Positions 43,688 through 51,831 of a DNA stretch of 64,000 bases are shown here, one piece after another. The DNA is from Phaeobacter gallaeciensis. Its GTDB lineage: Bacteria > Pseudomonadota > Alphaproteobacteria > Rhodobacterales > Rhodobacteraceae. Positions within the stretch are counted from its first letter, which is position 1. Every line of letters starts with the position of its first letter. The position numbers and the translations under genes are program-made. The notes under the pieces were generated by a model that saw nothing but the letters and a program-made list of their open reading frames with translations, had not been told where the DNA came from and searched no databases. The stretch is taken from contig NZ_CP015124.1 of assembly GCF_001678945.1 (NCBI RefSeq), forward strand, positions 2,766,001-2,830,000. Direction: 5' to 3'.

Positions 43688-44122
43688 TCAGAGGGGTTGT
43701 TTGTAAAAATCACGTTTGAGAGAGGCGTAAATGCAGCCGCTAATCCAGCCCCAGATAGGGGCAAAGAGACTTCCCCAAACCAAGCGCATGCCATCCCAGC
43801 TTTGTGTGGAACGGGACATGTCAGGCAGTTGTAGAATGATCCCAAACAGAATGAGGTTGGTAAGAAATGCCAGCCCTGCCCATGCTTCCGGAGTGGAGTC
43901 GCGCATGGCCAGGTAGGCCAGCATTATTGGTGTTCCGGCCAGAACATAAACTGGTCCGCCGATAAGGGTGGCGAAGGGGCTGATCAGAGTCGGTGCTCCT
44001 ATCAATCCAGCCAGCAGCGGCCCGCCGACGACGGCGAGGGCGAAGGCAACGGGGTCCACCAGGTGGCGCTTTGCCACGACTTCGGGCTCAGTATTTTTTA
44101 GCCTATCAGTTATTTCTGTCAT
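43688..44122 (-). CDS. Membrane protein of unknown function
   Basis: A 144-residue protein with a hydrophilic start (MTEITDRLKNTEPEVVAKRH) and four likely helices (about residues 24-45, 50-70, 80-98 and 112-130). Its DNA looks less GC-rich than the neighbours, which may mean different ancestry. It lies 35 bases after the regulator gene in the same direction. No family was recognised. Confidence 0.68.
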   Translation of the reverse strand: MTEITDRLKNTEPEVVAKRHLVDPVAFALAVVGGPLLAGLIGAPTLISPFATLIGGPVYVLAGTPIMLAYLAMRDSTPEAWAGLAFLTNLILFGIILQLPDMSRSTQSWDGMRLVWGSLFAPIWGWISGCIYASLKRDFYKQPL

Positions 44123-44157
44123 TTGTGAAATCTCCAGGTAAAATTTTTTGGGCAGGT

Positions 44158-44691
44158 CTAGTCGGATTTACCGCCGGGCAGGAAGCGCACCAGTTTCGAT
44201 CCCATCTTCAGCACCGCCAGATGCACCGCGCGGGGCAGGCGGGAAAAGTCCATGTACCAGTCATCAAACATCTGCATCACGCGCAGGGTCTCGCCCATGC
44301 GCGCCTTGATGACCTTGGGGGTGTTGTCCTCTTCGGCCTCGGCCATGACCTCTTCAAGGGCGCGTAAGGTAGGGGCGAACTCGCGTTCACGGCGGGCGGC
44401 GATCACGGCATCCACCAGATCGAACATGTCGCGGATCGAGGTGAAATGATCGCGTCGGTCGCCCAGCTGGCGGGAGGATTTGACCAGCCCTTGTGACTGT
44501 AGTTCCTTTAGCCCGTTGGACACGTTGGAGCGGGCAAGGTTCAGCGTGTCGCAAATTTCCTCGGCGGTCAGCGCATCGGGCGAGATATGCAAGAGCGCGT
44601 GGATCTGCGCAACAGACCGGTTCACGCCCCATTTGGAGCCCATTTCGCCCCAGTGGAGGATGAAGTTCTGCATGGCCGGGGTGAGGTTCAT
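44158..44691 (-). CDS. GbsR/MarR-type transcriptional regulator
   Basis: A 177-residue winged-helix regulator opening MNLTPAMQNFILHWGEMGSKWGVNRSVAQIHALL, the GbsR-like pattern. The DNA-binding helices are in LTAEEICDTLNLARSNVSNGLKELQSQGLV, followed by the wing. GbsR in Bacillus senses choline, but this protein's ligand is unknown. It heads an operon with two membrane proteins. A 20-base near-palindrome 15 bases before its start is a likely autoregulatory operator. Confidence 0.85.
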   Translation of the reverse strand: MNLTPAMQNFILHWGEMGSKWGVNRSVAQIHALLHISPDALTAEEICDTLNLARSNVSNGLKELQSQGLVKSSRQLGDRRDHFTSIRDMFDLVDAVIAARREREFAPTLRALEEVMAEAEEDNTPKVIKARMGETLRVMQMFDDWYMDFSRLPRAVHLAVLKMGSKLVRFLPGGKSD

Positions 44692-44706
44692 TCGAGTGAT
44701 CCTGAA

Positions 44707-44726
44707 ATTTCTGTAATTGCAGAAAT
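44707..44726. promoter_or_regulatory. Palindromic operator upstream of GbsR-type gene
   Basis: ATTTCTGTAATTGCAGAAAT: arms ATTTCTG and CAGAAAT are perfect, and only one central pair breaks the symmetry. It lies 15 bases upstream of the regulator's start codon, where bound protein would block transcription or translation initiation. Autoregulation is inferred. Confidence 0.7.
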
Positions 44727-44749
44727 AACTGGATTGCGAGTCGAGTCAA

Positions 44750-44782
44750 GAAAAAACCGACGGCAGGGAAATCCTGCCGCCG
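44750..44782 (-). terminator. Rho-independent terminator after YHS gene
   Basis: Read on the minus strand, the stem CGGCAGG-ATTTC-CCTGCCG (44761-44779) is followed by TCGGTTTTTTC. It ends the YHS-protein transcript before the GbsR-type regulator's promoter. Confidence 0.85.
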
Positions 44783-44829
44783 GGTAAAGCGTCCGTGAGT
44801 GAGGTCGCTTTTGCTACGGCGTGGGAACC

Positions 44830-45306
44830 TTACTGGTTCTGCAGCTCAACCGGATCTTTGTGCTCGATGTCGCCCCAGTTTGCGTCGGCTTTTTCGATGA
44901 AGCCTGCGACGTCACCTTCCCAGCGCTCCTGGATGTCGGTTGCCAGGTTCAGGTACAGTTTGTCGTCAACGATTTTCCACAGGGTCGGGTCGCCGTCGAA
45001 TTTGAAGCCCATGGCCGCGCCGAATGCGCAGTATCCGCCGTACTCGGGCAGGTAGGCTTCGGGGTTCTTTTCAAATGCAACTTTGTTTTCTTCGGAAGCA
45101 AAGCGATACAGAGCGTCGTTGTGCAGCGCGGTGATTTTCCAGTTGCCGGGGGTCGGCTCACCAACGGTGAAATATGCAACCGGGTCGTAGCCTTGCAGGG
45201 CCAGGCCGGTCGAGGACGCGTTCAGTTCCACGCCTGCTGCCATCGCCGAAGTCGCCAGTGCAACGGACAGCGCGACACCGCTCACAATAGTCTTGAATTT
45301 GTTCAT
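44830..45306 (-). CDS. Secreted YHS-domain protein
   Basis: A 158-residue protein with a Sec signal peptide (MNKFKTIVSGVALSVALATSAMAA). The mature part is a YHS-type domain: LALQGYDPVAYFTVGEP, YRFASEENKVAFEKNPEAYLPEYGGYCAFGAAMG and WKIVDDKLYLNL. These domains are often linked to metal handling; the single Cys in GGYCAFG and nearby Tyr/His residues may take part. The start is MNKFKT at 45306; the frame remains open further upstream, but that extension has no signal and was rejected. It stands alone between a terminator and a long noncoding region. Confidence 0.82.
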   Translation of the reverse strand: MNKFKTIVSGVALSVALATSAMAAGVELNASSTGLALQGYDPVAYFTVGEPTPGNWKITALHNDALYRFASEENKVAFEKNPEAYLPEYGGYCAFGAAMGFKFDGDPTLWKIVDDKLYLNLATDIQERWEGDVAGFIEKADANWGDIEHKDPVELQNQ

Positions 45307-45703
45307 GGTTCCATCCTTTGGAATGCGGGCCGATGACGAAATGCGCCATGTGTCGGCCCTTGGGTCGATAGTCTGCGTGCAACCCTTTGCGGCTGTCACA
45401 GCACCCATGTGGAGGCAGAGGCGCTCACGTTCAAAACAACTCATAGTGACTGCGCTTGGTGGCACTTTTGGGTGTTCAGAACTGCACATCACAAGGCTGC
45501 GTGTTTTCTGTGATGGGGGCACGGCGCCTGCGGTCGCAGTGTCGAATGTTGCGCCGCACCAGCGCATTGCGAACAAAGGACAGGGAGCCTGACCGGATGA
45601 ACAGGGTCTGACGCAAAAGAATGGTTAAAACTGCTTTTGCGCGGCAGGGAGCTTTAACCATTGCATGCTAGGAACCGGACCGCACATCCGATCAAGAGTC
45701 ATC
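45307..45703. other. Noncoding region between YHS gene and diguanylate cyclase
   Basis: 397 bases with no supportable gene. It must carry divergent promoters for the YHS gene and the diguanylate cyclase. The notable element is a perfect 10-bp inverted repeat AATGGTTAAA (45620-45629) / TTTAACCATT (45653-45662) with a 23-base spacer, ending 41 bases before the cyclase start codon. The rest shows no clear structure. Confidence 0.6.
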
Positions 45704-46420
45704 ATGTTTAAAATTCGCTCCGAGGCCGACAAATGGAAATATGTCGTGGGCATTACCGGCATGGCCGTTTGCCTTTCGGTTCTGCTGACATGGCTGTTGC
45801 TGGGGGATGGGCTGACGACCGATATGCTTCGGGCTTCGATTCTGGGGCCGCTGCTGATCGCGCCGCCTGCCTGCCTGATGTCGGCCAACCGCTCGCTTGA
45901 AATCCACCAGCTTAACAAACAGCTGGAGCATCTTTTGGCCCATGACCAGATGACCAACCTGCTCAGCCGCAGTCATTTCATGCGGCAGATGCATGAGATG
46001 CAGGGGGATCTACGGGGCAGTTTCCTCATGCTGGATATCGACCTGTTCAAGCAGGTGAACGATACCTATGGCCACCTTGTAGGGGATGAGGTGATCCGCC
46101 GCGTCGCCGCGGTGATTGAAGAACACGTGAAGCAGGACGGGCTGGCGGCGCGCTATGGCGGCGAGGAATTCGTGGTCTGCCTGCCGCAAAAGGATCTCGA
46201 TGATGCCATGCAGCGCGCCGAGGACATCCGGCAGGCGGTGGAGCGGCAGACCGTCAAGGTGCTGGACAAAGAGCTGAACTGCACGATTTCCATCGGGCTT
46301 GGCTATGCCGATGGCCGCAACCCGGTGGAGGAGGTGCTGCGGCGCGCAGATGAGGCGCTTTATCTGGCCAAGCGTCAAGGTCGCAACCGCGTTGGGGCGC
46401 CGCTGCCGCTGGCCACATAG
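45704..46420 (+). CDS. Diguanylate cyclase with two-helix membrane anchor
   Basis: A 238-residue protein. Two N-terminal membrane helices (about residues 13-32 and 41-60) precede a coiled segment and a GGDEF domain (about 75-235) with DQMTNLLSRSHF, DIDLFKQVNDTYGHLVGDEVIR and the active site RYGGEEF. It should make cyclic di-GMP from two GTP. The inhibitory RxxD site normally just upstream of GGEEF is absent (the position reads VKQD), so product inhibition may be missing. I chose ATG 45704 (MFKIRSEADKW). Confidence 0.88.
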   Translation: MFKIRSEADKWKYVVGITGMAVCLSVLLTWLLLGDGLTTDMLRASILGPLLIAPPACLMSANRSLEIHQLNKQLEHLLAHDQMTNLLSRSHFMRQMHEMQGDLRGSFLMLDIDLFKQVNDTYGHLVGDEVIRRVAAVIEEHVKQDGLAARYGGEEFVVCLPQKDLDDAMQRAEDIRQAVERQTVKVLDKELNCTISIGLGYADGRNPVEEVLRRADEALYLAKRQGRNRVGAPLPLAT

Positions 46421-46445
46421 GCCGGGTGCGCCGGGTGCGCCGGAG

Positions 46446-47051
46446 TTATTTCTGGCCGATTTTCGGTTCGGTTCCGGCGCGCAGGCGGGCGATGTTTTCC
46501 GAATGGCGCCAGAAAACGATCACGGTCAGGGCAATGGTCAGCGCCACGATCTGCGGCACACCCAGCAGCAGTGCCCAAACCGGGGCGGCCAGCGCTGACA
46601 ATAGCGCCGAAGCCGATGACATGCGGGTGATCGCAGCGCCTGCCAGCCAGGTCAGGCAGGCAGCAACGCCCACCGGCCAGGCCAGGGCCAGCATCAGGCC
46701 CAGGAAGGTCGCAACGCCCTTGCCACCCTTGAAGCCCAGCCAGACCGGGAAACAATGGCCGAGGAAGGCCGCAAGACCTGCCAGTTGCGCCGCGTCCTCT
46801 CCGGCCAGCATCCGCGCCAGAATGACTGCGACCGCGCCCTTGCCGCCATCCAGGAGCAGCGTCAGCAAGGCCGCCAGTTTCGATCCGGTACGCAGCACAT
46901 TGGTGGTGCCGATATTGCCCGATCCGATGTCCCGCAGGTTGCCAAGTCCCATCAGCCGCGTCAGCACCAGACCAAAGGGAATTGACCCCAGCCCGTAACC
47001 CACAAGGGCCCAGAGCAGCATCATCAGGAACGGGGTGTCGAATGCAGGCAT
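46446..47051 (-). CDS. plsY: Glycerol-3-phosphate acyltransferase
   Basis: A 201-residue membrane enzyme that acylates glycerol 3-phosphate from acyl phosphate, the first step of phospholipid synthesis. Its three conserved motifs are visible: GSIPFGLVLTRL with RDIGSGNIGTTNVLR, LDGGKGAVAV, and FLGHCFPVWLGFKGGKGVATFLG. The start codon overlaps the stop of the upstream dihydroorotase-like gene by one base (TGATG), so it is the last gene of the pyr-linked operon. Confidence 0.94.
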   Translation of the reverse strand: MPAFDTPFLMMLLWALVGYGLGSIPFGLVLTRLMGLGNLRDIGSGNIGTTNVLRTGSKLAALLTLLLDGGKGAVAVILARMLAGEDAAQLAGLAAFLGHCFPVWLGFKGGKGVATFLGLMLALAWPVGVAACLTWLAGAAITRMSSASALLSALAAPVWALLLGVPQIVALTIALTVIVFWRHSENIARLRAGTEPKIGQK

Positions 47052-48361
47052 CAGTCTCTCCGGAAAACGGGCGCGCCGGCCACATAGGTTGCCAGCACTC
47101 TGCCCTGCATCCGCTGGCCGTCAAAGGGGGTATTCTGCGATTTCGATTTCAGCGTAAAGCGGTCCAGCACAAAAGGCACATCCGCATCGAACAGGATCAA
47201 GTCCGCAGGTGCCCCGGCAGACATACGCCCGCAAGCCAGACCCAGCCGTTTTGCGGGGTTCAGGGACATCGCCCGGAACAGGGTCGGCAGATCCAGTTGC
47301 TCGGCATGATACAGGCGCAGGGCCGCAGGCAGCAGGGTCTCCAATGCCACGGCGCCGGCAGCGGCTTCTTCAAACGGCAGGCGTTTGCTTTCCTCATCCT
47401 GCGGCGTGTGCATCGAGGAAATCGTGTCGATCAGCCCGCTGCGCACCGCTTCGATCACCGCCAGGCGGTCCTCTTCCGCGCGCAGCGGCGGTTTCACCTT
47501 GAAGAAGGTGCGGTAGTCGGCCACGTCGAGCTCATTCAGGGTCAGGTGGTGGATCGAGGTGCCAGCCGTGATGTCCAGCCCATTGGCCTTGGCACGCTCC
47601 AATGCGGGCAGGGCGCGGGCGGTGGTGATCTGGTCGGCGTGATAGCGCGCGCCGGTCATCTCCAAGAGTGCGATATCCCGGTCCAGCCCCATGCGCTCCG
47701 CCATCGGAGAGACCGCAGGCAGGCCGCGTAGGGTGGCGAATTTGCTGCTGCTGGCGGCGGCGCCCGCGCTCAGCACCGGTTCCTGCGGGTGGGCGATCAC
47801 CAGCGCGCCGCAGCTCTTGGCATAGGCCAGCGCGCGGGAAAACACCTTGGTATTGGCGACCACGTGATCGCAGTCGGAAAAGGCGACGGCGCCCGCATCC
47901 AGCAGAAAACCGATCTCGGTCATTTCGCGCCCTTCGCGCCCCTTGGTGAGCGCGGCCATGGGCAGCACGTTGACCGGCGTGTCGGCTTGGGCGCGGCGGG
48001 TGACGAACTCCAGTGTTTCGGGGCTGTCGATTGCGGGATTGGTGTCCGGGCGGGTGACCATGGTGGTGACACCCCCCGCCGCCGCCGCAAGGCCGGCGGT
48101 CTTGTAGCTTTCCTTGTGCCGCTCACCCGGCTCGCACACCTTCACGCCAATATCGACGATACCGGGGGCGAGGCATTTACCACCGCAATCGACCACTTTG
48201 GCCTCTGCCGGGTCAATGTTTCGCGCACGAAACAGGTGCTCTACCTGCGTACCCTCGGGCAGGATTTCGGTAATCTGACCGTCCGCGACAAGCACAGCCC
48301 CCGGCGCATCCGTTCCGGCCTCGGGGTCGATCAGTCGGGCATTGATGAACAGAGTGGTCAT
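47051..48361 (-). CDS. pyrC: Dihydroorotase homologue lacking catalytic metal ligands (pseudoenzyme)
   Basis: A 436-residue amidohydrolase-fold protein of the class I dihydroorotase family, with CLAPGIVDIGVKVCEPGERHK, AAAGGVTTMVTRPDTNPAID and KVKPPLRAEEDRLAVIEA. Key active-site residues are replaced. The HxH metal ligands read GxK in VDIGVKV; the catalytic ATDHAP motif reads SSMHTP with no Asp; and the HVST-type His region reads HADQITT. It therefore looks catalytically inactive, like the PyrC' proteins that support aspartate transcarbamoylase assembly in some bacteria. pyrB is in the same operon. A genuine dihydroorotase is expected elsewhere. Confidence 0.88.
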   Translation of the reverse strand: MTTLFINARLIDPEAGTDAPGAVLVADGQITEILPEGTQVEHLFRARNIDPAEAKVVDCGGKCLAPGIVDIGVKVCEPGERHKESYKTAGLAAAAGGVTTMVTRPDTNPAIDSPETLEFVTRRAQADTPVNVLPMAALTKGREGREMTEIGFLLDAGAVAFSDCDHVVANTKVFSRALAYAKSCGALVIAHPQEPVLSAGAAASSSKFATLRGLPAVSPMAERMGLDRDIALLEMTGARYHADQITTARALPALERAKANGLDITAGTSIHHLTLNELDVADYRTFFKVKPPLRAEEDRLAVIEAVRSGLIDTISSMHTPQDEESKRLPFEEAAAGAVALETLLPAALRLYHAEQLDLPTLFRAMSLNPAKRLGLACGRMSAGAPADLILFDADVPFVLDRFTLKSKSQNTPFDGQRMQGRVLATYVAGAPVFRRD

Positions 48362-48753
48362 GCGCGGGCTCTTTCGATGGCTGAGAGGGTGGCGGCCGGA
48401 TTGGCCTGATACTTGATAAGGTGCTTGTCACCGCCCCTGGTGATGATCTGGACATAGCTGCCCATCGACCGGGCGGTCTCGATCTCACCCAGCGGCACGC
48501 GGCGTTCGGCGGGGCCGGTCAGCACACCATCTGCGATGCGCCAGACGACGGCCATTTCCTCGCTCGCAAGATACCAGCCGCGCAGGGCGATGGCAGCAAG
48601 CCCGCCGATGGCGCCGGTCCAGATATGCGGATTGCCTGCCGCCCAGAGGAGCCCCATGCCCGCCGCCATGGCAAAGGCCGCCATCCAGGCGTGGGCGCGG
48701 ATATAGGCGCTGCGGTCGGGGGTGAAGCTGATCTCGTCGGTGCCCTGCTGCAT
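48358..48753 (-). CDS. Small membrane protein with PH-like C-terminal region
   Basis: A 131-residue protein with two membrane helices (about residues 20-38 and 44-62) followed by a soluble segment with WRIADGVLTGPAERRVPLGEIETARSMGSYVQIITRGGDKHLIKY, resembling bacterial PH domains that sit beside membrane helices. No specific function is known. It overlaps the dihydroorotase-like gene by ATGA and is 1 base from the preceding gene, so it is embedded in the pyr operon. Confidence 0.72.
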   Translation of the reverse strand: MQQGTDEISFTPDRSAYIRAHAWMAAFAMAAGMGLLWAAGNPHIWTGAIGGLAAIALRGWYLASEEMAVVWRIADGVLTGPAERRVPLGEIETARSMGSYVQIITRGGDKHLIKYQANPAATLSAIERARA

Positions 48754-48754
48754 G

Positions 48755-49288
48755 TCAGCGCACCAGCAGATAAAGTACGAGCCCGACCAACCCCATCACC
48801 ACCGCAAAGAGCGTGGCGCCGATGCGGCGGGCCTCGGCGCGCGCTTTGCGCGGGGCCAGCTTCGGTGCGGAATAGGGTTTGGCGCTTTCGGTCTCAATCG
48901 GGGCGCCGCTCCAGCTGGTGCCGGGCGTGCCGTAGGTGGCGACGGGCTTGATCTGCTCGGCGGGCGTCAGGCGCATCTCGCGCCCGCCAAAGGCGCGGGA
49001 GCGGATCACCATGACATGACCTTCGAGCGCGGCAAGGCGCTCCCGGTCCGGGGTGATCTGCTCTTCCGGAACGCCCATGCCTTCGGTCAGGTAGCCTGCC
49101 AGGCCAAGCTCTTCGAGGTCGCTGACCGGGAAGATTTCGACCTGTTCCATATCCAGCGCATCAATCCCCAGCACCTGCGCCAGTGCGCCTGGCTCGCGCA
49201 GAAAGACGGCCTGTTCGGGGCGCATGTCGAGGCGGAACAGGCGGATCACGCCGTGTTCGCCCGCAGGGATATGAATGACACCCTCCAC
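48755..49288 (-). CDS. Tail-anchored protein of unknown function in pyr operon
   Basis: A 177-residue protein, mostly hydrophilic, with one C-terminal membrane helix (about residues 156-176, ATLFAVVMGLVGLVLYLL) that would anchor it by its tail. The N-terminal part (MEGVIHIPAGEHGVIRLFRLD) shows no catalytic motif that I recognise. It lies 5 bases downstream of pyrB and 1 base upstream of the PH-like gene. Confidence 0.7.
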   Translation of the reverse strand: MEGVIHIPAGEHGVIRLFRLDMRPEQAVFLREPGALAQVLGIDALDMEQVEIFPVSDLEELGLAGYLTEGMGVPEEQITPDRERLAALEGHVMVIRSRAFGGREMRLTPAEQIKPVATYGTPGTSWSGAPIETESAKPYSAPKLAPRKARAEARRIGATLFAVVMGLVGLVLYLLVR

Positions 49289-49293
49289 CGGGA

Positions 49294-50274
49294 TCAGCCC
49301 GCCTCGGCCACGCGGTCGGCGCGCAGGTTGCGGGCCAGAAGGTCCATCGCGGCCATGCGCACGGCGACGCCCATTTCCACCTGCTCCTGAATGACCGAGC
49401 GGTTGATGTCATCGGCGATGGTGCCGTCGATTTCGACCCCGCGGTTCATCGGGCCGGGGTGCATGACGATGGCGTCAGGTTTGGCCAGTGCCAGCTTTTC
49501 GGCATCGAGCCCGTAGCGGTGGTAGTATTCGCGTTCGGAGGGGATGAAACCGCCGTCCATGCGTTCCTTTTGAAGGCGCAGCATCATGACGACATCAACA
49601 CCCTCAAGCCCCTCGCGCATGTCATCATAGATCTCGGCGCCGAATTCGGCGAAATGGCCGGGCACCAGCGTTGGCGGCCCGATCAGGCGGATGCGGTTTT
49701 CCATCTTGCCCAAGAGGATCAGGTTTGAGCGCGCCACGCGGCTGTGGGCGATGTCGCCGCAGATCGCGATGTTGAGGCGATGCAGCCGTCCCTTGGCGCG
49801 GCGGATGGTCAGCGCATCCAGCAGCGCCTGCGTCGGGTGTTCATGTCGGCCGTCGCCCGCGTTCAGCACCGCACAGTTTACCTTTTGCGCCAAAAGGTCC
49901 ACGGCGCCGGAATGGGGATGGCGCACCACCAACAGATCGGGATGCATCGCATTCAGCGTCATCGCGGTGTCGATCAGCGTCTCACCCTTTTTGATGCTGG
50001 ACGCCTGCATCGCCATGTTCATCACATCCGCGCCCAGCCGTTTGCCGGCCAGTTCGAAGCTGGCCTGAGTGCGGGTGGAGTTTTCAAAGAACATGTTGAT
50101 CTGCGTCAGCCCCGCCAGCACGTCTGAATGTTTTTCCGGGCGGCGGTTCAGATCCACGTAGGTATCGGCCAGATCCAGGATCTCGGTGATCTCATGGGGC
50201 TTCAGATGCTCGATCCCCAACAGATGACGGGCTGCAAAACCGGGGCCGGTGGGGGGTGGGGAAACATGAGACAT
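49294..50274 (-). CDS. pyrB: Aspartate carbamoyltransferase catalytic subunit
   Basis: A 326-residue enzyme condensing carbamoyl phosphate and aspartate in pyrimidine synthesis. Signature motifs: [20 protein letters not shown] (carbamoyl-phosphate loop), [32 protein letters not shown] and [14 protein letters not shown] chose ATG 50274 ([10 protein letters not shown]); the frame stays open back to 50646 but that part runs through the divergent glycosylase gene. It heads the operon pyrB, two small membrane genes, dihydroorotase homologue, plsY. Confidence 0.95.
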   Translation of the reverse strand: MSHVSPPPTGPGFAARHLLGIEHLKPHEITEILDLADTYVDLNRRPEKHSDVLAGLTQINMFFENSTRTQASFELAGKRLGADVMNMAMQASSIKKGETLIDTAMTLNAMHPDLLVVRHPHSGAVDLLAQKVNCAVLNAGDGRHEHPTQALLDALTIRRAKGRLHRLNIAICGDIAHSRVARSNLILLGKMENRIRLIGPPTLVPGHFAEFGAEIYDDMREGLEGVDVVMMLRLQKERMDGGFIPSEREYYHRYGLDAEKLALAKPDAIVMHPGPMNRGVEIDGTIADDINRSVIQEQVEMGVAVRMAAMDLLARNLRADRVAEAG

Positions 50275-50438
50275 GAGGCAGGCTCCGCGCTGTTTGCGCG
50301 CCCTTATAGGCGCGGCGTCGCTGCCGGGCAAGGCACCGTGCTGCCGCTGCGGGGTGGTTTGGCTCAAAGGTGTTACCTCTTGTCCCGATGCGCAAGTCTC
50401 TGGTTCCGCTTGGCGCTGAGGCAGAGTAGCTTTGCGCC

Positions 50439-51215
50439 ATGGAATCGGCATTGGATTATCACAGCGCCCGCGCCTTGCTCGCGTGGCAGATCGAACTGGG
50501 CGCAACCGAGGCCCTGTGCGAGACGCCCGTGAACCGCTACGAGCTGGAGCAGCAGGCGCCCAAGCCCGCGCGCGGCGCCCAGCCCGATGCGCCGCAGCCG
50601 GGCCAGATCCAGCGCCTGCCGGAGGTGGACCCGGTCGAAGTCGCACAAAAGGCCGCCGCAGCTGCGACCTCCCTCCCTGCCCTGCGCGAGGCGATGGCTG
50701 CCTTCGATCACTGCGAGCTGAAGCGTGGCGCCCGCAATCTGGTGTTCTGCGACGGTCAGGCCGGTTCCCGCGTGATGATCATCGGAGAGGCCCCGGGTCG
50801 CGACGAGGACCGCGAGGGGCGGCCTTTCGTGGGGCGTGCCGGGCAATTGCTGGACAAGATGCTGGGCGCCATCGATCTGGATCGCGACAAGAACGTCTAT
50901 ATCACCAACGTGCTGCCCTGGCGCCCGCCACAGAACCGCGATCCGCTGCCTGCGGAAATGGCGATGATGGTGCCTTTTCTGAAACGCCATGTCGAGCTGG
51001 CCGAGCCGGAGGTGCTGGTGCTGATGGGCAATATTAGCTGTCAGGCGGTCCTGGGCAAACGTGGCATCACCCGGCTGCGCGGTCAGTGGGATCAGGTCTG
51101 GGGCAAGCCGGTGATCCCGATGTTCCACCCGGCCTATCTTTTGCGCCAGCCCGCGCAGAAACGCGCAGCCTGGGCCGACCTTCTGGAGCTGAAGGCGCGG
51201 CTCACCGCCCTTTGA
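50439..51215 (+). CDS. Uracil-DNA glycosylase, family 4-like
   Basis: A 258-residue DNA-repair enzyme that removes uracil from DNA. The C-terminal 170 residues hold the family motifs [35 protein letters not shown] and [13 protein letters not shown]. Cysteines in [17 protein letters not shown] and elsewhere could bind the family's [4Fe-4S] cluster, though the textbook CxxC is not obvious. The first 80 residues are a Pro/Ala/Gln-rich region. It is divergent from pyrB. Confidence 0.88.
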   Translation: MESALDYHSARALLAWQIELGATEALCETPVNRYELEQQAPKPARGAQPDAPQPGQIQRLPEVDPVEVAQKAAAAATSLPALREAMAAFDHCELKRGARNLVFCDGQAGSRVMIIGEAPGRDEDREGRPFVGRAGQLLDKMLGAIDLDRDKNVYITNVLPWRPPQNRDPLPAEMAMMVPFLKRHVELAEPEVLVLMGNISCQAVLGKRGITRLRGQWDQVWGKPVIPMFHPAYLLRQPAQKRAAWADLLELKARLTAL

Positions 51216-51228
51216 CGAGGCTTTACAC

Positions 51229-51831
51229 ATGAATATTCTTGCCTTTTCCGACCTGCATCTGGCCCGCGCCCGCGCTGCCGATCTGGTGGCGGCCAGCGCC
51301 GATGCAGATCTGGTGGTGGGTGCCGGTGATTTTTGCAACGGGCGGCAGGGGCTGGATCAGGCGATGGAGCTGCTTTCGGGTATTACCGCGCCGATGGTCA
51401 TGGTCGCCGGCAATGCCGAAAGTGCCGAAGAGCTGCGCGCTGCTGCGCCCGGGCATGCCCATGTGCTCCATGGAAATGGTGTCACAATCGATGGCATTAC
51501 CTTCTGGGGGCTGGGCGGCGGTGTGCCGGAAACACCCTTTGGCGCCTGGTCCTGGGATCTGTCCGAAGACGCAGCCGAGGATCTGCTCGCACCCTGCACG
51601 CAGGCAGACGTGCTGGTGACCCATTCGCCGCCCAAGGGGCTGGGCGATCTCACCTCCACCGGCCTGTCGGTCGGCTCCACAGCGATCCGGGCCGCGATTG
51701 AGCGCCTAAAGCCGCAGCTGGCCCTGTTCGGTCACGTGCACGAGGCCTGGGGCACGCGCGGGAAGATCGGGCAGACGGCCTGTGCCAACCTTGGCCCGAC
51801 GGCCAGTTTTTTTGAGGTGAGCAATGATTGA
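51229..51831 (+). CDS. Metallophosphoesterase
   Basis: A 200-residue calcineurin-like phosphoesterase. All five metal-binding blocks are visible: FSDLHLA (DxH), VGAGDFC (GD), VAGNAES (GNxE), VTHSPP (H) and FGHVHEAWG (GHxH). The substrate is unknown. It begins 13 bases after the glycosylase gene and overlaps the LysE gene by 8 bases. Confidence 0.85.
   Translation: MNILAFSDLHLARARAADLVAASADADLVVGAGDFCNGRQGLDQAMELLSGITAPMVMVAGNAESAEELRAAAPGHAHVLHGNGVTIDGITFWGLGGGVPETPFGAWSWDLSEDAAEDLLAPCTQADVLVTHSPPKGLGDLTSTGLSVGSTAIRAAIERLKPQLALFGHVHEAWGTRGKIGQTACANLGPTASFFEVSND

Noticed and set aside
46421-46445. Direct repeat GGGTGCGCC GGGTGCGCC after the diguanylate cyclase.
   Set aside because: Only two copies of a 9-base GC-rich unit; it forms no stem with a T-run and is likely chance.
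50275-50646. N-terminal extension of PyrB.
   Set aside because: The added residues are Arg/Pro/Ala-rich, run opposite the glycosylase gene and have no counterpart in the family.
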